Counted from the stretch's first letter, positions 1 to 8,775 are shown. The stretch is DNA of 64,000 nt from M55B112 sp040903745 (GCA_040903745.1 JBBDUV010000063.1:59720-123719), one strand, 5' to 3'. Made by a program: numbers and translations. The notes: generated from the letters alone by a model not told the origin.

Positions 1-67
1 TTGTAAGGTGTTCGATCAGCCCGAACTCCCCTAGCTCTTCTATTGTTCTTAACCGCTGTTTTGTCAT
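1..67 (-). CDS. thiL: Thiamine-monophosphate kinase, N-terminal fragment
   Basis: Only the first 22 codons lie in the window; the gene continues past the left edge. The reading begins MTKQRLRTIEELGEFGLIEH, which matches the usual ThiL start (Leu-Gly-Glu-Phe-Gly-Leu-Ile, then the ATP-binding segment). ThiL phosphorylates thiamine monophosphate to the active cofactor thiamine diphosphate in the cytoplasm. The frame stays open for about 40 codons upstream of this ATG, but family starts favour position 67. It is divergent from sufB, with about 300 bp between. Recognition rests on a short N-terminal match. Confidence 0.6.
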   Translation of the reverse strand, partial: MTKQRLRTIEELGEFGLIEHLT

Positions 68-263
68 CGAATTAACAGTTGTGTTTTCATCTACCGCATT
101 CTGCTTCCCTCCAATTCCGGAAACAATATCTATATCTATCCCTACCCCGTGACAGATCTTCATCAGCATGATTACTTCATGGGTCAACCGGTATGCTATC
201 TATACCATAATTGTTAAAAATTCTCCTATATCAGCATGTTAAGCTGATCCGCATGAACAAAAC

Positions 264-287
264 CATTTGTACAGTGTAGTACAAATG
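264..287. promoter_or_regulatory. Perfect palindrome upstream of the suf operon (candidate operator)
   Basis: Arms CATTTGTAC and GTACAAATG are exact reverse complements (9 bp each) around a 6-nt spacer. The site ends 16 bp before the -7 box and so would cover roughly -54 to -31, where a repressor or class II activator binds. The regulator is unknown; an Fe-S or oxidative-stress sensor would fit a suf operon, but this is inference. The rest of the thiL-sufB gap (68-263) shows nothing recognisable. Confidence 0.5.
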
Positions 288-303
288 TAAGGACAAGTTT
301 TTG

Positions 304-311
304 TATATTTG
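304..311 (+). promoter_or_regulatory. -7 box of the suf operon promoter
   Basis: TATATTTG matches the Bacteroidota sigma-ABfr -7 consensus TAnnTTTG. It lies 57 bp before the sufB ATG. A clear TTTG -33 element at the usual 19-21 bp spacing is missing, which together with the overlapping palindrome would fit a promoter that depends on a regulator. Confidence 0.5.
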
Positions 312-368
312 CGTCTGTTTTAAATTAATCTATTTAAAGCCGGGCAGAACATAAAAAGATGGAGAAAT

Positions 369-1817
369 ATGGCAACTGATCAAGATAAAATATTAAGTGA
401 AGTTACAAATAACGAGTATAAATTTGGTTTTGAAACACTCATTGAAACAGATACCCTGCCCCCGGGATTAAATGAGGATGTGGTCAGGGCGATCTCAGTG
501 AAAAAGGAGGAGCCTGAATGGCTCACTGAATTCAGGCTGAAGGCTTACAGGCACTGGCTTACCATGAAGATGCCCGAATGGGCACACCTTGTTATTCCGG
601 AGATCAGCTACAACGATATCATCTATTATGCCGCACCGCGGAGAAACGCTAAATATGAGAGCATGGATGAAGTGGATCCTGAATTGATCGATACGTTCAA
701 TAAGCTGGGGATTCCGCTGGAAGAGCAGAAACAGCTCGCCGGAGTAGCAGTCGACGCAGTGATGGACAGCATCTCTGTGAAAACCACGTTTTCTGAGACC
801 CTCGCCGACCTGGGGATTATCTTTTGCTCGTTTAGCGATGCAGTGAAAAATTATCCCGACCTGGTGAAAAAATACATGGGCAGCGTAGTACCCTATACCG
901 ATAATTTCTTTGCAGCACTGAACTCAGCGGTGTTCAGCGACGGATCTTTCTGCTTCATCCCCAAAGGGGTGCGTTGTCCGATGGAGCTGTCGACCTACTT
1001 CAGGATCAACGCAGCCAATACAGGCCAGTTCGAACGTACTTTGATTATCGCAGAGGATGACTCCTATGTGAGTTATCTGGAAGGATGTACGGCACCCCGG
1101 CGGGATGAAAACCAGCTTCATGCCGCCATCGTAGAGATCGTGGCCCTGGAAAATGCAGAGGTGAAATATTCAACCGTACAAAACTGGTACCCGGGCGATA
1201 AAAACGGCAAGGGAGGTGTTTACAATTTCGTTACAAAACGAGGAATCTGTAAGGGTGATAACTCAAAAATTTCGTGGACCCAGGTTGAGACAGGTTCGGC
1301 AGTTACCTGGAAATACCCCAGTTGTATTTTGAAAGGCGATAATTCGACCGGTGAATTTTATTCCGTGGCAGTTACAAACAACCACCAACAGGCCGATACC
1401 GGCACCAAAATGACACATATCGGGAAAAATACAAAAAGCATCGTTATCTCCAAGGGGATCAGTGCAGGAGTAGGCCAGAATTCTTACCGTGGACTGGTAA
1501 AGGTGCTGAAAGGTGCCGAGAATGCCAGGAATTTTTCACAGTGCGACAGCCTGCTGCTGGGGAATAAGTGTGGGGCGCATACCTTCCCCTACCTGGAGGC
1601 CGATAACGACACAGCAATCGTGGAGCATGAGGCAACCACCTCGAAGATCGGGGAGGACCAGATTTTTTACTGTAACCAGAGGGGGATCGATACTGAGATC
1701 GCTATCGGACTGATCGTCAACGGTTACGCCAAAGAGGTGCTGAATAAGCTGCCGATGGAGTTTGCCGTAGAGGCACAGAAATTATTGGCCATAACATTAG
1801 AAGGCAGTGTGGGGTAG
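369..1817 (+). CDS. sufB: Fe-S cluster assembly scaffold SufB
   Basis: 482 residues, normal SufB length. SufB joins SufC and SufD in the cytosolic SufBC2D scaffold, which accepts sulfur from SufS/SufE and builds Fe-S clusters. The conserved C-terminal beta-helix segments are present, including Ser-Gln-Cys-Asp at about residue 390-393, whose Cys392 corresponds to the essential Cys405 of E. coli SufB, and VEHEATTSKIGEDQ just after it. The ATG follows a purine-rich GGAGAAAT. It is the first gene of a suf operon, but a 320-bp repeat-filled spacer separates it from sufC. Confidence 0.97.
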   Translation: MATDQDKILSEVTNNEYKFGFETLIETDTLPPGLNEDVVRAISVKKEEPEWLTEFRLKAYRHWLTMKMPEWAHLVIPEISYNDIIYYAAPRRNAKYESMDEVDPELIDTFNKLGIPLEEQKQLAGVAVDAVMDSISVKTTFSETLADLGIIFCSFSDAVKNYPDLVKKYMGSVVPYTDNFFAALNSAVFSDGSFCFIPKGVRCPMELSTYFRINAANTGQFERTLIIAEDDSYVSYLEGCTAPRRDENQLHAAIVEIVALENAEVKYSTVQNWYPGDKNGKGGVYNFVTKRGICKGDNSKISWTQVETGSAVTWKYPSCILKGDNSTGEFYSVAVTNNHQQADTGTKMTHIGKNTKSIVISKGISAGVGQNSYRGLVKVLKGAENARNFSQCDSLLLGNKCGAHTFPYLEADNDTAIVEHEATTSKIGEDQIFYCNQRGIDTEIAIGLIVNGYAKEVLNKLPMEFAVEAQKLLAITLEGSVG

Positions 1818-1828
1818 GGAAGAGACGT

Positions 1829-2100
1829 ACAGACATGTCGCTCCTAACGGAGCTGGGGGTTTCATGTGGGCAGATTGTTTTACAGACATTCCTTCTACAG
1901 ACATTCCTTCTACAGACATGTCGCTCCTAACGGAGCTGAGGGTTTCATGTGGGCAGATTGTTCTACAGACATGTCGCTCCTAACGGAGCTGAAAAAAAGC
2001 TCCGTAGGAGCGACATGTCTGTAGCAGGCAGATACAAACAGGACAGATCAAGCCCCGTTAGGGGCGACATGTATAGCCCCATTAGGGGCGCAACGTCTGT
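1829..2100. repeat. Palindromic (REP-like) repeat array between sufB and sufC
   Basis: Three direct copies of ACAGACATGTCGCTCC...GGAGCTG lie at 1829-1855, 1912-1938 and 1965-1991, with one inverted copy at 1998-2022. Copies three and four form a hairpin with a stem of about 25 bp around a short A-rich loop. Two further GCCCC..GGGGC palindromes follow at about 2050-2100. A 19-bp spacer segment (TTCATGTGGGCAGATTGTT) also occurs twice. No gene lies in 1818-2139. Such structures inside an operon can stop or process the transcript. The core recurs at 6605-6815. Confidence 0.85.
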
Positions 2101-2139
2101 AAAGAAAGATTTAATTGACTAATAATTATAATATACAAA

Positions 2140-2898
2140 ATGCTTAAAATAAAAAACTTAAGAGTCAGCATAGAAGGAAAAGAGATCCTCAAAGGCATCA
2201 ACCTGCACGTAAAACCCGGAGAGGTACATGCCATCATGGGACCCAACGGTTCCGGAAAAAGCACCCTTGCCTCCGCGCTTGCCGGAAACGAAAACTTTGA
2301 AATCACCGAGGGAGAGGTGGAATATATGGGTAAGGACCTCCTCGAACTCTCCCCCGAAAACCGTGCCCGTGAAGGGATGTTCCTGGGTTTCCAGTACCCG
2401 GTCGAGATCCCAGGGGTTAGTATGGTCAATTTCCTTAGAACAGCCATCAACGAGCAGCGAAAATACCGGGACGAAGAGCCTCTGTCGGCTGGTGAATTCC
2501 TGAAACTGATGCGGGAAAAGAAAAACCTTGTTGAGATCGATTCTGATCTCACGAGCCGTTCCGTCAACGAAGGTTTCTCCGGCGGGGAGAAAAAGAAGAA
2601 CGAGATCTTCCAGATGGCCCTGCTCAATCCGAAACTTTCTATTCTCGACGAAACTGACTCCGGATTGGATATCGATGCCCTGCGAATTGTGGCTCTCGGT
2701 GTCAATAAACTAAAAACAAAAGACAATGCCACCATAGTAATTACACACTACCAACGGCTGCTTGAATATATCGTTCCCGATTTTGTTCATGTACTGTATA
2801 ATGGCAGAATCGTAAAATCGGGAGACAAGAGCCTGGCACTTAAACTGGAAGAGAAGGGCTATGACTGGATCAGGCTCGCAGCTGAAGCAGAGGTATAA
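2140..2898 (+). CDS. sufC: Fe-S assembly ATPase SufC
   Basis: 252 residues, typical SufC. It is a soluble ABC-type ATPase that drives conformational change in the SufBC2D scaffold. Walker A is GPNGSGKST (34-42), the signature is FSGGEKKKNE, and the Walker B region LSILDETDSGLD is the SufC version. It stands between sufB and sufD on the same strand. The 240 bp between its stop and sufD show no gene or clear hairpin. Because the palindromic array sits just upstream, its dose relative to SufB may be set post-transcriptionally. Confidence 0.97.
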   Translation: MLKIKNLRVSIEGKEILKGINLHVKPGEVHAIMGPNGSGKSTLASALAGNENFEITEGEVEYMGKDLLELSPENRAREGMFLGFQYPVEIPGVSMVNFLRTAINEQRKYRDEEPLSAGEFLKLMREKKNLVEIDSDLTSRSVNEGFSGGEKKKNEIFQMALLNPKLSILDETDSGLDIDALRIVALGVNKLKTKDNATIVITHYQRLLEYIVPDFVHVLYNGRIVKSGDKSLALKLEEKGYDWIRLAAEAEV

Positions 2899-3137
2899 CA
2901 GGGAGTAAATGCGAATTTTTAAATGAGTCAACAGTAGATTATTATAAAGTGACAGCATATTTATTATCGTGTACCAGGTATAATTTGCAAATAAAGTCAA
3001 GTGGCTGGATCATTATATTCAAGAATAAGGAGCGTAAAAAAAACTACAGTATACATAAGTATTAGAGAATTTAAATGTTTGCAGCGACTCAAATATCGAA
3101 CATGATGGATATACACCAAAACAAAGGAATTATATAG

Positions 3138-4511
3138 ATGAGTACAATAGCAGAACCTACAGATACAGTATTGAAGTTCTTGGAGCTTTTTGAAGAACAT
3201 AGTGGCGAGATCCTATCGTCAGACCCGTCCTTTCTCTCAGAAATGAGGAGAGAGGCGATGAATAATTTTGAACGACTGGGGTTTCCTGCCAAAAAATCTG
3301 AAGACTATAAATACGTCCACCTCGAGCCCTTTTTTAATGGCTCACTCTCCACCCGTTTCTCACCCAGGAAACTGGAATTTGATGTGAAGGAGATGTTTAG
3401 CTGTGATATTCCCACACTGGATACCCATGTGCTGTTAGTGCTGAATGGTTTCTACTATACCACTACCGGTAAAAGGCTGGTCGAACAGGAGAACGGTATC
3501 ATCTTCGGAAGCCTGCAGGAGGCTTTAAAAAGACATCCCAAACTGGTAGAAAAACATTTGGGGCAGTATGCCGATCACCAAAACGATCCCTTCGTGGCTC
3601 TGAATATGGCATATGCACAAGATGGCATATTCCTCTACGTGCCTGAAAAAAAGAGGCTCGACAAACCTATTCAGATCATTCACCTGCTTCTTTCCGACGA
3701 AAACGAGATGGTGCAACACAGAAATCTTTTTGTAGCAGAGAAAAACAGCGAGGCCGAGGTGATTATCTGTGACCATACCCTTTCGAACCACCTCTTCTTA
3801 ACCAATTCAGTTTCGGAGATGGCTGTAGGGGAAAATGCCACACTCGATTTGGTAAGGGTACAGAATGAACACAACCATTCCGTTCAGATCACCAACTCCT
3901 GGATCGAACAGTTGGCCGACTCAAATATGAAACATACTACCATTACACTGCATGGTGGAAAAGTCAGGAACAACCTGAACATTAAACTAAAGGGCGAAAA
4001 TGCATCCTGCGATGCCAATGGGCTGTTCCTGATCGACAAGCAGCAGCATGTCGATAACTTCACAATCATTGAACACCAGGTACCCCACTGCGTTTCGAGT
4101 CAGCACTACAAAGGGGTACTCGATGATTCATCCACCGGTGCTTTTGCAGGCAAGATCCATGTCTACCCGGATGCTCAAAAGACCGAAGCATACCAATCGA
4201 ATAACAATATCCTGCTCACCCGCGACGCGAAAATGCACACCAAGCCGCAACTGGAGATCTACGCCGACGATGTGAAATGCAGCCACGGTGCTACCATTGG
4301 CCAGATCGATGAAGTTGCGCTCTTCTATCTCCAGACCAGGGGGATCTCCAAAAAGGAGGCCCGGTTGATGCTGATGTACGCCTTCGCCGATGATGTGATC
4401 TCCGGAATAAAAGAGGAGGCACTCAGGGGCAGGATCGAGGAGCTGGTGAGTAAAAGGCTCAGGGGAGAGCTCTCCCGGTGCGACAACTGTGCCATTCAAT
4501 GTTACGACTAA
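3138..4511 (+). CDS. sufD: Fe-S assembly protein SufD
   Basis: 457 residues. SufD is the SufB paralogue in the SufBC2D complex and helps iron entry and cluster formation. The protein has the family right-handed beta-helix core and a C-terminal SufBD helical segment; the conserved HGATIGQIDEVALFYLQTRG near residue 395 corresponds to the SufB segment KIGEDQ...QRGI. It ends in a short Cys-containing tail (RCDNCAIQCYD), which I have not seen described as functional. The next gene overlaps or abuts its stop, indicating translational coupling with sufS. Confidence 0.95.
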   Translation: MSTIAEPTDTVLKFLELFEEHSGEILSSDPSFLSEMRREAMNNFERLGFPAKKSEDYKYVHLEPFFNGSLSTRFSPRKLEFDVKEMFSCDIPTLDTHVLLVLNGFYYTTTGKRLVEQENGIIFGSLQEALKRHPKLVEKHLGQYADHQNDPFVALNMAYAQDGIFLYVPEKKRLDKPIQIIHLLLSDENEMVQHRNLFVAEKNSEAEVIICDHTLSNHLFLTNSVSEMAVGENATLDLVRVQNEHNHSVQITNSWIEQLADSNMKHTTITLHGGKVRNNLNIKLKGENASCDANGLFLIDKQQHVDNFTIIEHQVPHCVSSQHYKGVLDDSSTGAFAGKIHVYPDAQKTEAYQSNNNILLTRDAKMHTKPQLEIYADDVKCSHGATIGQIDEVALFYLQTRGISKKEARLMLMYAFADDVISGIKEEALRGRIEELVSKRLRGELSRCDNCAIQCYD

Positions 4512-5746
4512 AACCCAAAATTTTGAATTTCGATATAAAAAAAATACGAGCCGACTTCCCAATCTTACAAGAGAAGGTATACGACAAACCGCTGATCTAC
4601 CTCGACAATGGTGCCACAACACAGAAGCCCCAGGTGGTGATCGACGGTCTGCAGGAGATCTATGCCAGAAAAAACAGCTCCATTCACCGCGGCATCCATT
4701 ACCTGAGCGAGCAGATGACAGATGCATACGAAGAGGCACGGGATACCGTAAGGGAATTTATTAACGCCCTGTCGACCACAGAGATTATTTTTACCCATGG
4801 TGCCACCAGTGCCATCAATGCCGTTGCATTCTCTTTCGGAGAGAAATATGTGAAGAAGAATGATGAGATCCTGATTTCCGAAATGGAGCATCACTCCAAC
4901 ATCGTCCCCTGGCAGATGCTGTGCGAAAGGAAGCAAGCCACTCTGAAGGTCATCCCGTTCGATGACAACGGCGAACTGGTCATGGAAGAATATAAAAAAC
5001 TGCTCACAGAAAAGACAAAAATCGTAGCAGTGAACTACGCCTCCAACTCACTGGGAACAGTGAACCCGGTGAAAGAAATCACCCGTCTGGCTCATGAAAA
5101 GAACATACTGGTGCTGATCGACGGTGCACAGATCGTTCAGCATGACAAGGTTGACGTAAGGGAGATTGGCTGCGATTTCTTTGTCTTCTCCGGACACAAG
5201 GTCTTCGGTCCTACCGGGATCGGTGTATTGTACGGGAAGGAGGCATTGCTCGAGGCACTGCCCCCCTACCAGGGAGGTGGCGATATGGTCGATTGCGTGA
5301 AGATGGAGAAGACCACCTACAATGAGCTGCCCTACAAATTTGAGGCTGGAACGATGCACTACACCGGGGCCATCGGGCTGGGAAAGGCGCTCGATTATGT
5401 AACTTCAGTCGGGATAGAGCATATCGCTACATATGAAGCTGAATTGTTGCACTACACCCGGAAAAAACTGGAGGAGTTAGAGGGGTTGCGAACCTATGGG
5501 AATACCGCACAAAAGATCAATGTATTCTCCTTCCTGCTTGAGGGCGTTCACCCCTACGATGCCGGCATGGTGCTCGACAAGCTGGGTATCGCTGTGCGCA
5601 CCGGCACCCATTGCACCCAACCCGTTATGGACCACTTCAATATCAGCGGCACGATACGCGCATCAATGGTCCTTTACAATTCCTTTGAAGAGGTGGATAT
5701 GTTAGTACACGGTCTCAAGCGCGTTAAAAAAATGTTCTCAAAGTAA
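4499..5746 (+). CDS. sufS: Cysteine desulfurase SufS
   Basis: About 415 residues. It is a group II PLP-dependent cysteine desulfurase that removes sulfur from cysteine and passes the persulfide to SufE. The PLP lysine is in SGHK (Lys234 from this start) and the catalytic cysteine is in RTGTHCTQP (Cys372); most homologues have RAGHHCAQP, so two residues of that loop differ. The start is uncertain: the frame opens at ATG 4478, ATG 4499 overlaps sufD by 13 nt, and TTG 4523 would give the family-like start MNFDIKKIRADFP just after the sufD stop. I use 4499 as a compromise. Confidence 0.95.
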   Translation: MLRLKPKILNFDIKKIRADFPILQEKVYDKPLIYLDNGATTQKPQVVIDGLQEIYARKNSSIHRGIHYLSEQMTDAYEEARDTVREFINALSTTEIIFTHGATSAINAVAFSFGEKYVKKNDEILISEMEHHSNIVPWQMLCERKQATLKVIPFDDNGELVMEEYKKLLTEKTKIVAVNYASNSLGTVNPVKEITRLAHEKNILVLIDGAQIVQHDKVDVREIGCDFFVFSGHKVFGPTGIGVLYGKEALLEALPPYQGGGDMVDCVKMEKTTYNELPYKFEAGTMHYTGAIGLGKALDYVTSVGIEHIATYEAELLHYTRKKLEELEGLRTYGNTAQKINVFSFLLEGVHPYDAGMVLDKLGIAVRTGTHCTQPVMDHFNISGTIRASMVLYNSFEEVDMLVHGLKRVKKMFSK

Positions 5747-5763
5747 CAGTAAAATAATACAAT

Positions 5764-6195
5764 ATGGCACTCAACAAGATCCAGGACGAGATCATCGAAG
5801 AATTTTCAATCTTCAGCGACTGGCTGGATAAATACGATTACCTGATTGAGCTGGGCAATGACCTGCCCGCCATAGATCCGGCATACAAGACCGACGAATA
5901 CCTCATCAGTGGTTGTCAGTCGAAAGTATGGCTGAACGCGGATTTCAATGACGGGAAGATGTGGTACCAGGCCGACAGTGATGCTATTATCGTCAAAGGT
6001 ATTGTGGCCCTGCTGGTAAAAGTTCTGAACGGTCAGCCACCCAGGGAGATTATCGACAACGAGCTGTACTTTATCGATGAGATCGGATTAAAACAAAACC
6101 TCTCCCCTACGCGTTCCAATGGTCTGGTAGCGATGGTAAAAAAGATGAAGCTGTACGCGATCGCTTACCAGGCGAAGGCGGAAAAAGAGGGTTAA
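5764..6195 (+). CDS. sufE: Cysteine desulfuration protein SufE
   Basis: 143 residues, usual SufE length. SufE takes the persulfide from SufS and delivers it to SufB. The acceptor cysteine lies in LISGCQSKVW, the family signature, followed by the GIVALLVKVLNG helix. The gene starts 17 bp after sufS, consistent with one operon and with the SufS-SufE partnership. Confidence 0.95.
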   Translation: MALNKIQDEIIEEFSIFSDWLDKYDYLIELGNDLPAIDPAYKTDEYLISGCQSKVWLNADFNDGKMWYQADSDAIIVKGIVALLVKVLNGQPPREIIDNELYFIDEIGLKQNLSPTRSNGLVAMVKKMKLYAIAYQAKAEKEG

Positions 6196-6236
6196 GGAGC
6201 GCCGAAACAGATGATGCAACATAAAATTAATGAGAC

Positions 6237-6560
6237 ATGAGTGAAGAAAAGAATTATACAGAAATTGAGGCGAATATTGTAAAGGCACTTAAAAATGTGT
6301 ACGACCCGGAGATACCGGTGAATGTGTATGACCTGGGACTCATCTATGAGATCGATGTGAAATCGGAAAAAGAGGTGGATATCACCATGACCCTCACTGC
6401 ACCCAACTGTCCGATGGCAGATATCCTCTTCAATGATGTAGAGACCTATGTGAAGGATGTGAAGGAGATCGAGAAGGTGAATGTGATCCTCACTTTCGAT
6501 CCTCCGTGGGACAAAGATATGCTCAATGAAGAGGCGCGGCTGGAACTGGGATTGATGTAG
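6237..6560 (+). CDS. sufT: SufT/MIP18 (DUF59) Fe-S maturation protein
   Basis: 107 residues, a single DUF59 domain. Family members (SufT, PaaD, MIP18/CIA2) help mature Fe-S proteins or load clusters on targets. The motif DPEIPVNVYDLGLIYEI and the conserved cysteine in TAPNCPMAD are present, as is the C-terminal PPW segment. It starts 41 bp after sufE and closes the suf operon, the usual place in Bacteroidota. The symbol follows common usage for suf-linked DUF59 genes; the exact client is unknown. Confidence 0.85.
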   Translation: MSEEKNYTEIEANIVKALKNVYDPEIPVNVYDLGLIYEIDVKSEKEVDITMTLTAPNCPMADILFNDVETYVKDVKEIEKVNVILTFDPPWDKDMLNEEARLELGLM

Positions 6561-6604
6561 AGAGCTTTTTTGCTTCGGTTGGAGTAATTTGGATGCATCT
6601 GGCT

Positions 6605-6815
6605 ACAGACATTTCTTCTACAGACATTTCGCTCCTCTGGAGCTTGTTTTGTTCCGTTATGACATTTCTGCTACAGACATTTCTGCTACAGACATTTCTG
6701 CTACAGACATTTCGCTCCTCTGGAGCTAGGCCATCTCTGCTACAGATAGCACGCTCCTCGGGAGTCAGGCCATCTCTGCTACAGATAGCACGCTCCTCGG
6801 GAGTCAGGCCATCTT
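6605..6815. repeat. Palindromic repeat array, two families, between sufT and queG
   Basis: The stretch 6561-6862 holds no credible gene. It carries ACAGACATTTCGCTCCTCTGGAGCT twice (about 6620-6644 and 6703-6727), several truncated TACAGACATTTCTGC units between them, and then two exactly identical tandem 39-bp units at 6729-6767 and 6768-6806, each with a CTCCTCGGGAG palindrome, followed by the start of a third. All share the palindromic plan of the array at 1829-2100 but with different loops. Both strands are open here only because the unit is repetitive. Confidence 0.85.
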
Positions 6816-6862
6816 GCATAGTAAGTTATTTCGGCACCAAAAATGCCTGCTATTAAAGCCCT

Positions 6863-7816
6863 ATGGAAAATGAACTCATATCACTGGCCATCAAAAACGA
6901 GGCCCTTCGCCTCGGGTTCTCTGCATGTGGGTTTTCAAAGGCTGAGTTTCTGCCACAGGATGCCGACCGGTTGAGAAAATGGCTCGACAATGGCTACCAC
7001 GGCTCGATGCAGTACATGGAGAACCACTTCGAAAAGCGGACCGATCCATTGAAACTGGTGGAAGGTGCCAAATCGGTGGTCTCGCTGCTGATGAATTACT
7101 ACACGGACGAGCGGCAGGACGATCCGGACGCACCGGTGATCTCTAAATATGCCTATGGTACCGATTACCATTTTGTGATGAAGGATAAGATGAAATCGCT
7201 CCTCCGTTTTATCCAGGAGAATTTCGGTCCGGCTGAAGGCAGGGTGTTTGTCGACTCGGCGCCTGTTTTGGACCGTGCCTGGGCGGTGAGGGCCGGACTG
7301 GGTTGGATCGGAAAGCACTCCAACCTGATCAACCGCGACCTCGGATCGTTTGTCTTTATCGGGGAGCTGATCCTCGACCTGGAGCTGGAGTACAACCAGG
7401 TTCCTGAAAGCGATTTCTGTGGCGGCTGCACCATGTGCATTGATGCCTGTCCGACCGATGCCATCCTCCCGGGCCGAACCATCGATTCCAACCGCTGCAT
7501 CTCCTACCTCACCATTGAAAACCGTGAGCAGATTCCGGACACGTTCCGCGGGAAACTCGAGAACCGCGCCTTCGGCTGTGATATTTGTCAGGATGTATGC
7601 CCCTGGAACCGCAAAGCTATACCACATCAGGTGGAAGAGTTCCAACCCAAACCCCGGCTCCTGGAGATGAAAAAAACGGACTGGCAGCAGCTGGATAAAC
7701 CGACTTTTAACCAGCTCTTCAAAAGCTCTGCTGTAAAACGGGCGGGTTACAAAGGGCTAACAAGAAACATTGAATTCTTAACCAGCGACCCCGAAAAAAG
7801 TTGCGATCACCTGTAA
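6863..7816 (+). CDS. queG: Epoxyqueuosine reductase QueG
   Basis: 317 residues. QueG is the cobalamin- and [4Fe-4S]-dependent enzyme that reduces epoxyqueuosine to queuosine in the wobble position of GUN-anticodon tRNAs. Two ferredoxin-like cysteine sets are visible, CGGCTMCIDACP and CDICQDVCPWN, and the N-terminal domain has the expected SVVSLLMNYY and AVRAGLGWIGKHSN segments. It stands alone after the suf operon; a link is plausible since it needs Fe-S clusters, but the repeat array lies between. Confidence 0.95.
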   Translation: MENELISLAIKNEALRLGFSACGFSKAEFLPQDADRLRKWLDNGYHGSMQYMENHFEKRTDPLKLVEGAKSVVSLLMNYYTDERQDDPDAPVISKYAYGTDYHFVMKDKMKSLLRFIQENFGPAEGRVFVDSAPVLDRAWAVRAGLGWIGKHSNLINRDLGSFVFIGELILDLELEYNQVPESDFCGGCTMCIDACPTDAILPGRTIDSNRCISYLTIENREQIPDTFRGKLENRAFGCDICQDVCPWNRKAIPHQVEEFQPKPRLLEMKKTDWQQLDKPTFNQLFKSSAVKRAGYKGLTRNIEFLTSDPEKSCDHL

Positions 7817-7862
7817 CAAATCGAAACAAGGTTCGTCTTAAGGGAAAGAAAACGATGTTACC

Positions 7863-8357
7863 ATGAAAAAACTACTGACACTTTCGATAGCGATCCTGTT
7901 CACAGGAACAGTGCTTTCAGCGCAAACCATTGAAACAGAAAGGCTCTACCAGAAATACAGGGGCGAAAAAGGGGTGGTATCGCTCTGGATTCCCGGTATC
8001 GTTATGAAGCTGGCGGCCAACATTGCCGACCTTGAACCTGCTGAAAAGGCGTTCCTCAGGTCGATCCGCTCGATCCGCCTGCTTACCATCGACAACAACG
8101 ATATATACCCTGATGTGAATTTCATTAGGGAGGCGCGTATCACACCGGGCAGAAATGGCTATGAGGTGATGATGCAGGTTACTTCCGATGGCGAGGATGT
8201 AATGATCCTCGGCAGGGAGCGAAACGGCAAGCTGAAAGATATGCTGGTGCTCGTCGGCGGCGACGACAATGTAATGGTGCATATAAAAGGCCGGCTGAAC
8301 GCCGATATGATCGGTGCCGTGGCACAAATCGCCGGAAAAGACCGGGGTTTTCTGTAG
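7863..8357 (+). CDS. DUF4252 protein, exported
   Basis: 164 residues with a signal peptide (MKKLLTLSIAILFTGTVLSA, cleavage near residue 20). The rest matches the DUF4252 family of Bacteroidota by its YRGEKGVVSLWIPG opening, the IRLLTI strand, and the D-V-M-I-L-G-R segment. The function is unknown; in many genomes such proteins neighbour ECF sigma/anti-sigma pairs, which are not seen here. It is convergent with yjbQ, 10 bp apart. Assignment is by pattern. Confidence 0.75.
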   Translation: MKKLLTLSIAILFTGTVLSAQTIETERLYQKYRGEKGVVSLWIPGIVMKLAANIADLEPAEKAFLRSIRSIRLLTIDNNDIYPDVNFIREARITPGRNGYEVMMQVTSDGEDVMILGRERNGKLKDMLVLVGGDDNVMVHIKGRLNADMIGAVAQIAGKDRGFL

Positions 8358-8367
8358 TAATTATCAA

Positions 8368-8775
8368 TTATTCACCTGCCATCGCTGTTACAGCAATATT
8401 CCGCTGCTCCCGCGGTCCGTCGAACTCACATAAAAAAATATTCTGCCAGGTCGAGAGCCCCATCTTTCCGTCTATAATGGGAATGGTCTCCTGCGGACCG
8501 ACAATCCCCGCTTTCAGGTGAGAATCGCCGTTCCCGTCCTGCCGGTCGTGCTCCCAAACACCCGCCGGAATTAGTTTCTGCAGTAAACTTATCACATCCC
8601 TTTGCACCGAATCGTCCCAGTTCTCCTGGATCATAATCCCCGCCGTGGCGCCCTGAACGTAAACATTCACCAGGCCGGTCAACACACCGGATTCCGACAC
8701 GATGTCTTCCACCTGCCGGGTGATGTCGTAGAGGCCGTCGTGGGCCTGTGTGGATATTTGAATGGTTTTTTGCAT
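8368..8775 (-). CDS. yjbQ: YjbQ/UPF0047 family protein
   Basis: 135 residues, the full family length. Members show weak thiamine-phosphate synthase activity and are named secondary thiamine-phosphate synthase. The conserved pieces are VNVYVQGATAGIMIQEN, the HDRQDGNGDSHLKAGIVGP loop, and GTWQ-like STWQNIFLCEFDGPR near the C-terminus. It is transcribed away from vapC; the 158 bp between hold nothing clear. The physiological role remains uncertain in this family. Confidence 0.9.
   Translation of the reverse strand: MQKTIQISTQAHDGLYDITRQVEDIVSESGVLTGLVNVYVQGATAGIMIQENWDDSVQRDVISLLQKLIPAGVWEHDRQDGNGDSHLKAGIVGPQETIPIIDGKMGLSTWQNIFLCEFDGPREQRNIAVTAMAGE

Noticed and set aside
68..210. In-frame extension upstream of thiL reading like protein (LTHEVIMLMKICHG...)
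   Set aside because: ThiL proteins start at the ATG at 67; about 40 open codons can occur by chance and I could not place the peptide in a family.
1829..2100. Possible CRISPR array
   Set aside because: Units are palindromic, irregularly spaced, partly inverted, and the spacers themselves repeat; no cas genes.
2082..2735. 217-codon minus-strand frame opposite sufC
   Set aside because: Shadow of sufC; low-complexity Ser/Phe translation and no family match.
4128..4739. 203-codon minus-strand frame across the sufD-sufS junction
   Set aside because: Antisense to two certain genes and has no recognisable domain.
6523..6856. Open frames on both strands with a repeated peptide (GLTPEERAICSRD and the like)
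   Set aside because: They exist only because the palindromic repeat unit has a length divisible by three; no start context, no family, and overlap with the sufT end.
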